This document shows, in pieces, positions 22,890 through 32,111 of a stretch of 33,027 bases of DNA. Each line of letters begins with the position of its first letter. The first letter of the stretch is position 1. The stretch spans positions 1 through 33,027 of the forward strand of contig VBAF01000063.1 in assembly GCA_005884705.1 (NCBI GenBank), given 5' to 3'. The position numbers and the translations under genes were made by a program. The notes under the pieces are model-generated. The model did not search any database and was not told the DNA's origin. It saw nothing but the letters and a program-made list of their open reading frames with translations. The stretch is from Alphaproteobacteria bacterium. Its GTDB lineage: Bacteria > Pseudomonadota > Alphaproteobacteria > Reyranellales > Reyranellaceae.

Positions 22890-24094
22890 GCCGCGGCCAC
22901 CAACCGTTCGAGCTCGGCGAGACAGGCGGCACGGTCGGCCGTGAAGTCGCCGGCGATCCACCAGCGCTCGACCGCATCGATCAGGGTGCCGACCTTCGGA
23001 CCGGGCTTGAGGCCGAGCTTCAGGGCGTCGCCGCCGCTCACCGGCAGCTCGGGCGGCGTCCAGCCGCGCGCCAGGGCGAGTGCTGCGCGCCAGTCGCCGG
23101 GCCGATCGATCGCCAGCAGGAGGCGGTCGGCATAGAGGCCGTTGCCCAGCCGGTAGATGCCGGCGCGCCACGCGCGCGGGCCGCCGGCAATGTCGATCGC
23201 CGGTTCGCGCGCGAGCATCACCTCGAGGCGCAGCGTCTCCTGGGTCGAGAGCTTCAGCCGCTTGCCGATCGCGACCGCACCGGCATCGGCGGGCAGGATC
23301 GCCGCCAGCCGGCGCAGGCCGTCGGCTTCGTCCTCGCGCGCCATCAGGGCGCGCAGGCGCGTCGAGCCGGCGTACTCGGGCAGCCAATGATCGAGCACGC
23401 CCGCCTCGCGCATGGCATCGACGGCATCGGCCGCGCCCGGCGCCGCCAGGGTGCGCAGCAGCTCCTTGCGCACGCGCTCGCCCGACAGGCCGACCAGCGT
23501 CGCGGCGTTGCGCGCGCAGGCCTGGTAGCCCGCGCCATCGAGCGGCGGCCGGCCGTACCAGGCGTGGAAGCGGAAGAAGCGCAGCACGCGCAGGCGATCC
23601 TCGGCGATGCGCGTGTCGGCATCGCCGATGAAGCGCACCCGGCCCGCGGCAAGATCGGCGCGGCCATCGAACGGATCGTAGAGCGTGCCGTCGCGATCGG
23701 CATAGAGCGCGTTGAAGGTGAAGTCGCGACGGCCCGCATCCTCAAGCCAGTCGTCGGTGAAGGCGACGACGGCGCGGCGGCCATCGGTCTCGACGTCGCG
23801 CCGCAGCGTCGTCAATTCAAAGACGCGGCTGTCGGCGATCGCCGTCACCGTGCCGTGCTTCAGCCCGGTCGGCACGACCTTGATCTTCGCCGCCTCGAGC
23901 GCGCGCATCACCGTCTCGGGCGGCTTGTCGACAGCGAGGTCGAGATCGTCGATCGGCCGGTCCAGCACGGCGTTGCGCACGCAGCCGCCGACAAAGCGCG
24001 CCGTGATGCCGGCCGCGCCGAGGGCGGCGAACAGGCGCTCGGTCGGCGCCTCGGCCATCCACGCCGGCGGCGCGATTTTTGCCGCAGCGATCAT
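22886..24094 (-). CDS. cca: CCA tRNA nucleotidyltransferase (poly-A polymerase family)
   Basis: Adds or repairs the 3' CCA of tRNAs without a nucleic-acid template. The 402-residue protein shows the class II nucleotidyltransferase head: VGGCVRNAVLDRP (35-47), the metal-binding pair D50/D52 in DDLDLAV, TLRRDVETDGR, RRDFTFNALYAD (122-133), then RFIGDAD and RLRVLRFFRFHA of the neck. ATG 24094 (MIAAAKIAPP) overlaps the stop of the DUF6111 gene; the frame extends upstream to 24265 only as that gene's shadow. Alphaproteobacterial homologues commonly sit in this same gene order. Confidence 0.95.
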   Translation of the reverse strand: MIAAAKIAPPAWMAEAPTERLFAALGAAGITARFVGGCVRNAVLDRPIDDLDLAVDKPPETVMRALEAAKIKVVPTGLKHGTVTAIADSRVFELTTLRRDVETDGRRAVVAFTDDWLEDAGRRDFTFNALYADRDGTLYDPFDGRADLAAGRVRFIGDADTRIAEDRLRVLRFFRFHAWYGRPPLDGAGYQACARNAATLVGLSGERVRKELLRTLAAPGAADAVDAMREAGVLDHWLPEYAGSTRLRALMAREDEADGLRRLAAILPADAGAVAIGKRLKLSTQETLRLEVMLAREPAIDIAGGPRAWRAGIYRLGNGLYADRLLLAIDRPGDWRAALALARGWTPPELPVSGGDALKLGLKPGPKVGTLIDAVERWWIAGDFTADRAACLAELERLVAAA

Positions 24095-24324
24095 GGGGCG
24101 AACAGCCCGCCGTACCCCTGGTTCTGGGTGAAGAACATGACGAGGAAGCCGGCGATGGCGCAGGCCAGCCCGGCGATGGCCAGCCAGGTGAGCGGCATGT
24201 CCTGCCAGGCCGGCAGGGTGCCGGCGAGCTTGCGCTCCTCCTTGATCCTGGCCGCCCAGGCCCACAGGAAGAACGCCGCGGTCGGCGCCGTCACCAACAC
24301 GAGGACCAGCAGGACGATGCGCAT
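24091..24324 (-). CDS. DUF6111-like small membrane protein
   Basis: A 77-residue protein with two membrane segments (about 3-24 and 46-66), a charged loop IKEERKLAGTLPAWQDMPLT and a tail QNQGYGGLFAP. This matches my recollection of the alphaproteobacterial DUF6111 family, which has no assigned function. Its TGA overlaps the cca ATG, and it starts 17 bp after the NUDIX gene stop, so all are co-transcribed. Confidence 0.75.
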   Translation of the reverse strand: MRIVLLVLVLVTAPTAAFFLWAWAARIKEERKLAGTLPAWQDMPLTWLAIAGLACAIAGFLVMFFTQNQGYGGLFAP

Positions 24325-24341
24325 TGAATCCCTTCGGGCGC

Positions 24342-24977
24342 CTAGGCCGGCGCCGTTTCCTTCGCCGTCAGGATGAAGTGCAGGTTCTTCAGCATGCCGG
24401 CGGTCGCACCCCAGATGTAACGCTCGCCATAGGGCATGGCATAGTAGCGCCGCTCCCGGCCCTGGTACTGGCGGCTATCGAGCTTGTGATTGACCTCGTC
24501 GAGGAAGTGCTCGAGCGGCACCTCGAACACGTCGGCCACTTCGCGCGGATCCGCACGAACGGTGAAGCCCGGCGTCACGATGCCGACGATCGGCGTGATC
24601 TCGAAGCCGGTGCCGGTGCGATAGAGATCGACCGCGCCCACGACGTCGATGAAGCGGTCGCCGATGCCGACCTCCTCCTCGGTCTCGCGCAGCGCCGCGG
24701 CGACGGCGTCCTCGCCGGCCTGGCGCCGGCCGCCGGGGAAGGCGATCTGGCCGGCATGGCTCGGCATGTCGGCGGTGCGCTGGGTCAGCAGCACAGTCAC
24801 GCCCTCGGCGTGGCTGACCAGCGGCACCAGCACCGCGGCCGGCTTCCACGTCTGCGGCACCGGCACGACACCGCTCAGCGAGAAGTCGCTGCCGATCGGC
24901 GGCGCAGGTACGGGCAAACCGGATGCCAACCGGGTACTTCTGTCACGCACCCGGCGCACAATTTCTTCAACTGTCAT
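24342..24977 (-). CDS. NUDIX hydrolase, CoA pyrophosphatase (NudL/YeaB)-like
   Basis: A 211-residue NUDIX enzyme. The Nudix box fits G-x5-E-x7-REUXEEXGU exactly (G83, E89, R97-E98, E100-E102, V103-G104-I105). The preceding LLTQRTADMPSHAGQIAFPGG matches the NudL/UPF0035 signature of coenzyme A pyrophosphatases, which cleave CoA and derivatives to phosphopantetheine and 3',5'-ADP. The start ATG 24977 is divergent from the MoxR operon across a 56-bp gap that must hold both promoters. It is first in the operon with DUF6111 and cca. Confidence 0.9.
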   Translation of the reverse strand: MTVEEIVRRVRDRSTRLASGLPVPAPPIGSDFSLSGVVPVPQTWKPAAVLVPLVSHAEGVTVLLTQRTADMPSHAGQIAFPGGRRQAGEDAVAAALRETEEEVGIGDRFIDVVGAVDLYRTGTGFEITPIVGIVTPGFTVRADPREVADVFEVPLEHFLDEVNHKLDSRQYQGRERRYYAMPYGERYIWGATAGMLKNLHFILTAKETAPA

Positions 24978-25033
24978 GCCCTTGTTCCGGCCTCAATTCT
25001 GGGCTTCCCTGAAACACAATCCCCATCGATAGC

Positions 25034-26059
25034 ATGGAGCGCCAGGTGGCCCCCGACACTTCGACCGCGAGCGACACCGACGCCCTTGCCGCCTTGGCCG
25101 ACATCGAGCGGCTGGGCGGGCAGTTGCGCCAGGCGCGCAGCGCCATCGGCAAGGTCATTTATGGCCAGCAGCCTGTCATCGATCAAACGCTGGTTGCGCT
25201 CCTGTCCGGCGGCCATCTGCTGTTGATCGGCGTGTCGGGCCTCGCCAAGACCATGCTGGTCGAGACGCTGGGCATCGTGCTCGGCATGGAAAGCAAGCGC
25301 ATCCAGTTCACCCCCGACCTGATGCCGGCCGACATCCTGGGCTCGGAGGTGCTGGAGGAGAGCGATCTCGGCCACCGCTCCTTCCGCTTCCTGCAGGGCC
25401 CGGTGTTCGCCCAGCTGCTGATGGCCGACGAAATCAATCGCGCGAGCCCGCGCACCCAGTCGGCGCTGCTGCAGTCGATGCAGGAGAAGCACGTCACCGT
25501 GGCCGGCAAGCGCTACGACCTGCCGGCGCCGTTCCACGTGCTGGCGACCCAGAATCCGCTCGAGCAAGAAGGCACTTATCCCCTGCCCGAGGCGCAGCTC
25601 GACCGCTTCCTGCTGCAGATCGATGTCGGCTACCCCGATGAGGCAGCCGAGCGCGAGATCATGATCCAGACCACCAGCGCCAACATGCCGGTGGCGGCCC
25701 AAGCGCTGACGCCGGGCGACCTGATGGCGGCCCAGGCTCTGGTCCGCCGTCTACCGATCGGCCAGAGCGTGGTCGACGCCATCGTCAAGCTGGTGCGCTC
25801 CGGCCGGCCCGAAAGCAGCGATCTCGACGTGGTGCGCCAGCGCATCGCCTGGGGTCCCGGCCCGCGCGCCAGCCAGGCCTTCATGCTGGCGGCCCGCGCC
25901 CGGGCCATCATCCAGGGCCGCCTCGCGCCGTCGGTCGACGACGTCGTGGCGCTCGCCGGCCCGATCCTGCGCCACCGCATGGCGGTGAACTTCTCGGCGC
26001 GTGCCGAGGGCGTCACGGTGGAGGCCGTCATCGCCCAGATGTGCGCCCGCTTGGCGTAA
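25034..26059 (+). CDS. MoxR-family AAA+ ATPase
   Basis: A 341-residue AAA+ protein of the MoxR family, ATPases thought to act as chaperones maturing metal- or VWA-containing partner proteins. Walker A is GVSGLAKT (66-73; Ser replaces the more usual Pro), Walker B LLMADEINRASP (128-139), then the sensor LATQNPLEQEGTYPLPEAQLDRF and the C-terminal lid. No good Shine-Dalgarno precedes ATG 25034. It leads a four-gene operon with a DUF58 protein (30-bp gap), a DUF4159 protein and a VWA-like membrane protein, the classical partners of MoxR ATPases. Confidence 0.95.
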   Translation: MERQVAPDTSTASDTDALAALADIERLGGQLRQARSAIGKVIYGQQPVIDQTLVALLSGGHLLLIGVSGLAKTMLVETLGIVLGMESKRIQFTPDLMPADILGSEVLEESDLGHRSFRFLQGPVFAQLLMADEINRASPRTQSALLQSMQEKHVTVAGKRYDLPAPFHVLATQNPLEQEGTYPLPEAQLDRFLLQIDVGYPDEAAEREIMIQTTSANMPVAAQALTPGDLMAAQALVRRLPIGQSVVDAIVKLVRSGRPESSDLDVVRQRIAWGPGPRASQAFMLAARARAIIQGRLAPSVDDVVALAGPILRHRMAVNFSARAEGVTVEAVIAQMCARLA

Positions 26060-26089
26060 GCTGACACAGTCGTTGTAGCGCCGGAGCCG

Positions 26090-26986
26090 ATGGCCCAGCC
26101 GTCCACCCTTCATCGTTCGCTCGAACTCGCCGGCACCCTGCCCGCGCTGATGGTCGCGGCGGATCGCGTCGCTGCGACGGTCATCCAGGGCGTGCACGGA
26201 CGGCGCCGGGTCGGCCAGGGCGACGCCTTCTGGCAGTACCGGCCCTACCGCGACGGTGACAGCGCCAGTCAGATCGACTGGCGCCAGAGTGCGCGCAGCC
26301 GGCATCTGTTCGTGCGCGAGACCGAATGGGAAGCCGCCGCGTCGGTCTGGCTGTGGCGCGACGCGTCGCCCTCGATGCAATACGCTTCGCTCAAGAACAT
26401 CGACACCAAGGCGGTGCGCGCCGAGCTGCTGACGCTTGCGCTGGCAAGCCTGCTGACCGACGCCGGCGAACGGATCTCGATTCTGGGCAGCGGCATGAGG
26501 CCGATCTCCGGTCGGGTCGCGGTACGACGCATCGCCGAGACCTTGTTCGACGAGACGCGCGACACCGCCCGGGTGCTGCCGAGCCAGCCGCCGCTGGTGC
26601 CGCTGCCGGCGCATGGCACAGTGGTGCTGCTGTCCGACTGGCTCGACCCGCTCGACCAGGTCGAATCGGTGATTCGTCATTATGCCAGCGTCGGGGTGCG
26701 CGGCCATCTGGTGCAGATCCTCGATCCGGCGGAAGAGGATCTGCCGTTCAACGGCCATGTGAAGTTCGAAGGACTCGAAGCCGAAGGCCAGCACACGGTT
26801 CGACGCGTCGAATCGGTGCGCACCGCCTACGGCGCGCGGCTCGCCGCACAAAGAGAGGGACTGCAGCGGCTCACCCGCTCGGCCGACTGGACCGTGCATC
26901 TGCACCGCACCGACCGGCCGCCGCAGACCGTGCTGCTGTCGCTTTACCTCGCCATGGCCGACCTGCGTCGGCTGAACGCAGCGTGA
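26090..26986 (+). CDS. DUF58-family protein
   Basis: A 298-residue DUF58 protein, the usual partner of MoxR. The conserved core is FWQYRPYRDGDSASQIDWRQ (48-67), then SARSRHLFVRETEWE. A VWA-like MIDAS sequence follows: D91-A-S93-P-S95 in RDASPSM, and a later VVLLSDWLDPLDQ. It is probably peripheral or cytoplasmic, since no membrane segment is visible; many DUF58 proteins carry two N-terminal helices, missing here. It starts 30 bp after moxR and ends 18 bp before the DUF4159 gene. Confidence 0.92.
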   Translation: MAQPSTLHRSLELAGTLPALMVAADRVAATVIQGVHGRRRVGQGDAFWQYRPYRDGDSASQIDWRQSARSRHLFVRETEWEAAASVWLWRDASPSMQYASLKNIDTKAVRAELLTLALASLLTDAGERISILGSGMRPISGRVAVRRIAETLFDETRDTARVLPSQPPLVPLPAHGTVVLLSDWLDPLDQVESVIRHYASVGVRGHLVQILDPAEEDLPFNGHVKFEGLEAEGQHTVRRVESVRTAYGARLAAQREGLQRLTRSADWTVHLHRTDRPPQTVLLSLYLAMADLRRLNAA

Positions 26987-27004
26987 CGGGATGCTGAGCC
27001 TTTC

Positions 27005-29755
27005 ATGTTGAGTTTGGGCGCGTTCGCTTTCGCCGCTCCCGGCATGCTGGCGCTGCTGCTCGTGCTGCCGGTGATCTACTGGCTGCTGCGCCTGATTCCG
27101 CCCCTGCCGCGGCTGGTGCGCTTCCCGGCGATCCGGCTGCTGATCGGGCTCGAGCCCAGCGAGCAGACGCCGATGAAGATGCCGTGGTGGCTGCTGCTGC
27201 TGCGGCTGCTGCTGGCGACGACGTTGATCCTCGCGGTCGCACGGCCGCTGCTCAATCCGCAGGCCGAGCTGCCGGGCAAGGGTCCGCTGCTGATCGTGGT
27301 CGATGACGGCTGGTCCTCGGCGCCGGGCTGGACGACGCGCATCGCCCATGCCGAACGCCTGATCCAGCGCGCCGAGCGCGCTGGCCGCCTGGTCGCGCTG
27401 ATCGGCACCGCGCCGCTGCCGCTCGACGCGCCGGCGGTGCGCAAGGGCGCGCTGCGCCCGGACGAGACGCGAACCACCCTGCGCGCCTTCCGGCCCAAGC
27501 CCTGGCCGACCGACCGGGCCAACGCAGCCAACGAAATCGACCAGCTCAAGCTCGACCCCGCCGCCTATGTCGTCTGGCTGAGCGACGGGCTGGAGGATGC
27601 GGGCGCGGCCAAGCTCACCGACCGGCTGCAGAAGTTCGACGGCCTGCAGGTCGTGCTGCCGGATGCCGCCAACACGCCGCTGCTCCTGCTGCCGCCCGCG
27701 GCCGAGGGCCGCGACCTCAGGGTGGCGGCGCTGCGTCCCGTGGCCGACGGCCCGCGCAAGACGGCGATCCAGGCGGCCGACGACCAGGGCCGCGTGGTGG
27801 CGCGAATCGAGCTCGATTTCGCCACCTCCGCCACCAAGGGCGAGGGCGTGCTGCAGGCGCCGCCCGAGTTGCGCAACCGCATGACCCGGCTCGACATCGA
27901 ATCGCAAGGCGGCGCGGGCAGCACCGTGCTGCTCGACGAGCGCAACCGCCGCCGCCCCGTGGCGATCCTGGGCGAGCGCGCCGCGGCGGCCGGCCAGCCG
28001 CTGCTGCAGGAGGTCTACTTCCTCGAGCGCGCACTCGATCCCTATGTCAGCCTGACGATCGGCGACCGCGAGACCGTGCTGACGCGCAACACGTCGGTCC
28101 TGCTGATCCCCGACGGCGCCGCCCCCTCGACCAACGATCGCGACGAAATAGCCAAATGGATCGAGCGCGGCGGCGTGGCGGTGCGCTTCGCCGGCCCCAA
28201 CCTCGCGGCGGGCGGCGATGCGCTGGTGCCGACGCCGCTGCGGCTCGGCGACCGCGCCCTGGGCGGCGTCATGAGCTGGGGCCAGCCGAGCGCGCTCGCC
28301 GAGTTCCCGACCAACAGCCCGTTCCTCGGCATCCCGGTGCCCAAGGACGTGCGCATCCAGCAGCAGGTTCTGGCCGAACCGACGCCCGACCTCGCCGACA
28401 AGACCTGGGCGCGGCTGGCCGACGGCACGCCGCTGGTCACCGGCGAGAAGCGCGGGCAGGGTTACCTGGTGCTGATCCACACCACCGCCAATGCCGGCTG
28501 GAGCAACCTCGCTCTGTCGGGCCTGTTCGTGAACATGCTGCAGCGGCTGGTGACCCTGTCGCGCGGCGTGGCGGGCGACGGCGTCAACAAGGCGCTGAAG
28601 CCGTGGCGCACGCTCGACGGCTTCGGCAAGCTCGGCGCGCCGCCGGCCGGCGCGCAGATGCTGCCGGCCGATGCCGACCAGAGCTTCGCGCCCAAGCCGA
28701 CCACGCCGCCCGGCTTCTACGGCGACGAGAACGCCCAGGTCGCCTTCAACATCGGCGGTCACGTGCCGGCGCCCAAGCCGCTGGCGCTGCCGAGCGGCGT
28801 CGCGACCGACCGGCTGTCGGAGGGCGGCGAGACCGACCTGTCGCGCTGGTGCCTGCTCGCCGCCGCACTGTTGCTGCTGATCGACCTGCTGCTCTCGCTC
28901 TGGCTGCGCGGGCTGATGCCGCGGGCGGTGCGCATCGGTCGCGCGGCTCCGGTCGCGCTGCTGCTCGGCCTTGCCGTATTTGCGTCGCCGCCCGACAGCC
29001 ACGCCCAGACCCAGCGCGTCGCCGCCCCTGCGCCGGACAAGCCGGGGCCGGCGCCGCTCAGCGACGAGCAGGCGCTCAAGGGCGCGCTCGACACGCGGCT
29101 CGCCTACATCATCACCGGCGACAAGGACGTCGACGATCTCAGCAAGGCCGGACTCGAGGGGCTGAGCGAGGTCCTGCGCAACCGCACCTCGGTCGAGCCG
29201 GCCGATCCGGTCGGCCTCGACCTCGAGCACGACGAGCCGCGCCTCTATCCGCTGATCTACTGGCCGATCACCGCGAGCCAGCCCAACCTCTCGCCACGCG
29301 CCTCGTCGGCGCTCGACCGCTACTTGCGCACCGGCGGCATCCTGTTCATCGACACGCGCGACCAGCAGATGTCGTTCGACCGCCCGGTGGGCGGCAATCC
29401 GGACCTCAAGCGCCTGATGTCCGGCATCGAGACGCCGCCCTTGATTGTCATGCCGCCCGACCACGTGCTGACCAAGTCGTTCTACCTGCTGTCCGACATG
29501 CCGGGCCGCTGGGCCGGCGGCACGGGCCGCGTCAATGACGGCGTCACGACCATCGTGATCGGCGCCAACGACTATGCCGGCGCCTGGGCGGTCGACCAGC
29601 GCGGCCGCGGCCTCAATCCCGTGACGCCGGGCGCCGAGACCCAGCGCGAGATGTCGTTCCGCGTCGGCGTGAACCTGGTGATGCATGCGCTGACCGGCAA
29701 CTACAAGGACGACCAGGTCCACATCCAGGACATCATGCAGAGGCTCCGGCGATGA
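27005..29755 (+). CDS. BatA-like N-terminal domain plus DUF4159 membrane protein
   Basis: A 916-residue envelope protein. The N terminus has the aerotolerance/BatA-like membrane pair (about 8-28 and 60-78; LRLIPPLPRLVRFPAIRLL between them), then a VWA-like domain whose first metal motif is degenerate (VVDDGWSS, about 98-105). A long middle region resembles a glutamine-amidotransferase-like fold. Two further membrane segments lie near 616-637 and 650-665. A C-terminal DUF4159 domain runs from about 696 (RLAYIITGDKDVDDLSKAG; YPLIYWPI; LDRYLRTGGILFIDTRD). Its TGA overlaps the ATG of the next gene (ATGA). Function is not established; context suggests a membrane complex matured by the MoxR ATPase. 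Confidence 0.9.
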   Translation: MLSLGAFAFAAPGMLALLLVLPVIYWLLRLIPPLPRLVRFPAIRLLIGLEPSEQTPMKMPWWLLLLRLLLATTLILAVARPLLNPQAELPGKGPLLIVVDDGWSSAPGWTTRIAHAERLIQRAERAGRLVALIGTAPLPLDAPAVRKGALRPDETRTTLRAFRPKPWPTDRANAANEIDQLKLDPAAYVVWLSDGLEDAGAAKLTDRLQKFDGLQVVLPDAANTPLLLLPPAAEGRDLRVAALRPVADGPRKTAIQAADDQGRVVARIELDFATSATKGEGVLQAPPELRNRMTRLDIESQGGAGSTVLLDERNRRRPVAILGERAAAAGQPLLQEVYFLERALDPYVSLTIGDRETVLTRNTSVLLIPDGAAPSTNDRDEIAKWIERGGVAVRFAGPNLAAGGDALVPTPLRLGDRALGGVMSWGQPSALAEFPTNSPFLGIPVPKDVRIQQQVLAEPTPDLADKTWARLADGTPLVTGEKRGQGYLVLIHTTANAGWSNLALSGLFVNMLQRLVTLSRGVAGDGVNKALKPWRTLDGFGKLGAPPAGAQMLPADADQSFAPKPTTPPGFYGDENAQVAFNIGGHVPAPKPLALPSGVATDRLSEGGETDLSRWCLLAAALLLLIDLLLSLWLRGLMPRAVRIGRAAPVALLLGLAVFASPPDSHAQTQRVAAPAPDKPGPAPLSDEQALKGALDTRLAYIITGDKDVDDLSKAGLEGLSEVLRNRTSVEPADPVGLDLEHDEPRLYPLIYWPITASQPNLSPRASSALDRYLRTGGILFIDTRDQQMSFDRPVGGNPDLKRLMSGIETPPLIVMPPDHVLTKSFYLLSDMPGRWAGGTGRVNDGVTTIVIGANDYAGAWAVDQRGRGLNPVTPGAETQREMSFRVGVNLVMHALTGNYKDDQVHIQDIMQRLRR

Positions 29756-31838
29756 ATCCGACCTCGGCCGTCTCCGTCGCCTTCGATCCGCTGCTGCCCT
29801 GGTCCATCCTGATCGCGCTCGGCGCGGCGGGCCTCGTGCTGGTGCTGCTCGGTTTGCGCGCCCGCGCCCGCGGCCTGCTGTGGCGCTTCCTCGGGATCGT
29901 CGTGGTGCTGGCGGCGCTCGCCAACCCGGCGCTGATCGAGGAACAGCGCAAGCCGATCGCCGACGTCGCCCTGGTCGTCACCGACGACAGCGATTCGATG
30001 ACGATCGGCGAGCGCCGCATCCAGGGCCAGGCCGCCAAGGAGGCGCTCAAGAAGAAGCTCGGACAGCAGGAAGGCCTCGAGATCCGCGAGGCCACCTTGC
30101 CGCCCTCGCACATCCAGCTCGGCAGCGAGCGGCCGGGCGGCACGCGGCTGATCGAGACCATGCGCTCGGCGCTGGTCGAGGTGCCGCCGGAGCGGCTGGC
30201 CGGCGTGGTCCTGCTGACCGACGGCCAGGTGCACGACGTGCCGGCCGGCCTGCCGCCGGAGCTGGGCGGCGCGCCGGTGCATGCGCTGATTGCCGGCAAG
30301 AAGGGCGAGCGCGACCGGCTGATCGTGATCGAGCAGTCGCCGCGCTTCGGCGTGGTCGGCCGCCAGGTCACCACCAAGTTCCGGATCGAGGATCCGGCCG
30401 GCGGCAGCGCGCCGGTCACCCTGTCGGTCGGCGGCGAGGTGGTACGCCGGCTCGACGTGCCGGTCGGCCGCTCGGTCGAGCTGCCGATCACCGTCGGCAA
30501 TCCCGGCGCCAACATCGTCGAGCTCGAGGTGGCGCCCGGCCAGAACGAGCTCACGCTCGACAACAACCGCGCCATCTTCACCATCAACGGCGTGCGCGAT
30601 CGGCTGCGCGTGCTGCTGGTCTCCGGCGAGCCCTACCAGGGCGAGCGGGCGTGGCGGAACCTGCTGAAGAGCGACCCCGCGGTCGACCTGGTGCACTTCA
30701 CCATCCTGCGCACGCCGCAGAAGGACGATTTCACGCCGGTCCGCGAGCTGTCGCTGATCGTCTTCCCGATGCGCGAGCTGTTCGAGCAGAAGCTCAAGGA
30801 GTTCGACCTCATCATCTTCGACCGCTACGAGTCGGGAAACCTGATCACGCGCGACTATTTCCGCAACATCGCCGAATACGTGAAGGGCGGCGGCGCGCTG
30901 CTGGTCTCGGTCGGGCCAGTGTTCGCCACGCAACGTTCGCTCTACCGCACGCCGCTCGGCACCACGTGCTGGAGACCGGCTTCAAGCCCAAGGTCACCGA
31001 GATCGGCCAGCGCCATCCCGTCACCGCCCACCTGCCGCAGGCCGGCGACCCCGGCAAGGAGCCGGAATGGGGCCGCTGGTTCCGCCTGGTCACCTCGCGC
31101 ACCGACCACGGCAACGCGGTGCTGGAGGGTGCGGAAAGCAAGCCGCTGGTCGTCCTCGATCGCGTCGGCGAAGGCCGTGTGGCGCAGCTGATGTCCGATC
31201 ATCTCTGGATGTGGAACCGCGGCATCGACGGCGGCGGGCCGCAGCCCGAGCTGGTGCGCCGGGTCGCCCACTGGCTGATGAAGGAGCCCGACCTCGAGGA
31301 GGAAGCGTTGCGCGCCACCGCCGTGGGCGGCCGCATCGAGGTCACGCGCCGCACGCTCGCGGCCACCTTCCCGCCGGTGACCATGACCGCGCCCGGCACG
31401 CCGACGCCCGGCCAGCCGAACGCCGGCGCCACGCGCACGCTCGAGCTGCGCCAGATCGCGCCCGGCCTCGGCCAGGCGGTCGTCGACGTCGACAAGCCCG
31501 GCCTCTACCGCTTCGACGACGGCACGCTGCGCACCGTGGCCGCGGTCGGCAACCCCGACCCGCTCGAGTTCTCCGACGTGCGCGCGACCGATGCGAAGCT
31601 GAAGCCGCTGGTCGAGGCCTCCGGCGGCACCATGATGTGGCTGTCCGACAATCCCGATCCCGACATCCGCTCGGTGCGCCCCGGCCGCGCCGCCGGCGGC
31701 TCGGACTGGATCGGCCTGCGCCGCAACGAGGGCTACACGGTGGCCGGCATCAACCAGACGCCGCTGCTGCCCGGCATCCTGGTGGCGCTCGCCTTCCTGG
31801 TGGCGCTGGGCAGCGCGTGGTGGCGCGAAGGCCGCTAG
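29752..31838 (+). pseudogene. VWA-like large membrane protein, frameshifted near 30963
   Basis: From ATG 29752 the frame reads two membrane helices (about 15-35 and 42-60), a VWA-type metal motif D78-D-S-D-S82, VVLLTDGQVHD, and a Rossmann-like RLRVLLVSGEPYQGERAW, up to SLYRTPLGT (base 30963). That frame then gives nonsense and stops at 31191. A second frame resumes at HVLETGFKPKVTEIGQRHPV (from 30963/30966). It continues through VAQLMSDHLWMWNRG and a C-terminal helix (ILVALAFLVALGSAW) to TAG 31838. Together they make a protein of about 695 residues, so bases (3k+1) are missing at the junction. In my memory of the family about eight residues (VLPA-x-PTG-like) lie here, so a deletion of about 25 or 28 bp is plausible. 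It is translationally coupled to the DUF4159 gene. Confidence 0.85.
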
Positions 31839-31856
31839 CGACCGCGTTCGGCTGAG

Positions 31857-31902
31857 CCGTTTTCGACCGTTTTCGCCGTTTTTGTCAGGCGCACCGTTTT
31901 CG
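31857..31902 (+). repeat. Four copies of CCGTTTTCG-like motif
   Basis: CCGTTTTCG occurs at 31857 and 31867, CCGTTTTTG at 31876, and CCGTTTTCG again at 31894. Start-to-start spacing is 10, 9 and 18 bases, close to one helical turn or two. It begins 19 bp after the MoxR operon's last stop. A clustered binding site or a decayed repeat are both possible; there is no stem, so it is not a terminator. Confidence 0.6.
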
Positions 31903-31923
31903 GCGAACCGCGAGGTCGTGGCA

Positions 31924-32043
31924 GGGCAATGGGGACGGCTCATGCCCGCAACTAAAACACGGTTGGCGCGCCGATCCTATTATGGGCAATGGCCGGCGAA
32001 AAACCCCGCTGTTTCCGGGCCTGAAAACCCGGGCCATTGCCCA
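31924..32043. repeat. GGGCAATGG motif, two direct and one inverted copy, with 12-bp inverted repeat
   Basis: GGGCAATGG lies at 31924-31932 and 31984-31992, and as CCATTGCCC at 32034-32042. The last two are the cores of a perfect 12-bp inverted repeat TGGGCAATGGCC (31983-31994) / GGCCATTGCCCA (32032-32043) with a 37-base spacer. The spacer contains a smaller competing stem CCGGG/CCCGG. This occupies the middle of the 353-bp gene-free region 31839-32191, in which I find no supported ORF. Confidence 0.7.
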
Positions 32044-32065
32044 GAATGACCACGCCGGCGAAGGC

Positions 32066-32074
32066 TTATCCACA
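32066..32074 (+). other. Isolated DnaA-box sequence TTATCCACA
   Basis: A perfect match to the consensus DnaA box in the intergenic region before the LysR-type gene. A single 9-mer is expected by chance about once in 130 kb counting both strands, so it is weak evidence, and no origin genes or further boxes lie nearby. Confidence 0.25.
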
Positions 32075-32111
32075 CCCTTCAGGGAGCAGCGCGCACTCGT
32101 GACATGCTGCC

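Noticed and set aside
25751..29722. A 1323-codon minus-strand open frame across the MoxR operon
   Set aside because: It is antisense to four well-supported plus-strand genes, its composition (His/Arg/Gln/Ala-rich, no domain) is typical of the reverse frame of GC-rich genes, and it has no start context.
32066..32074. Replication origin at the DnaA box
   Set aside because: Only one perfect box, no AT-rich unwinding stretch and no origin-linked genes nearby; one match is compatible with chance.
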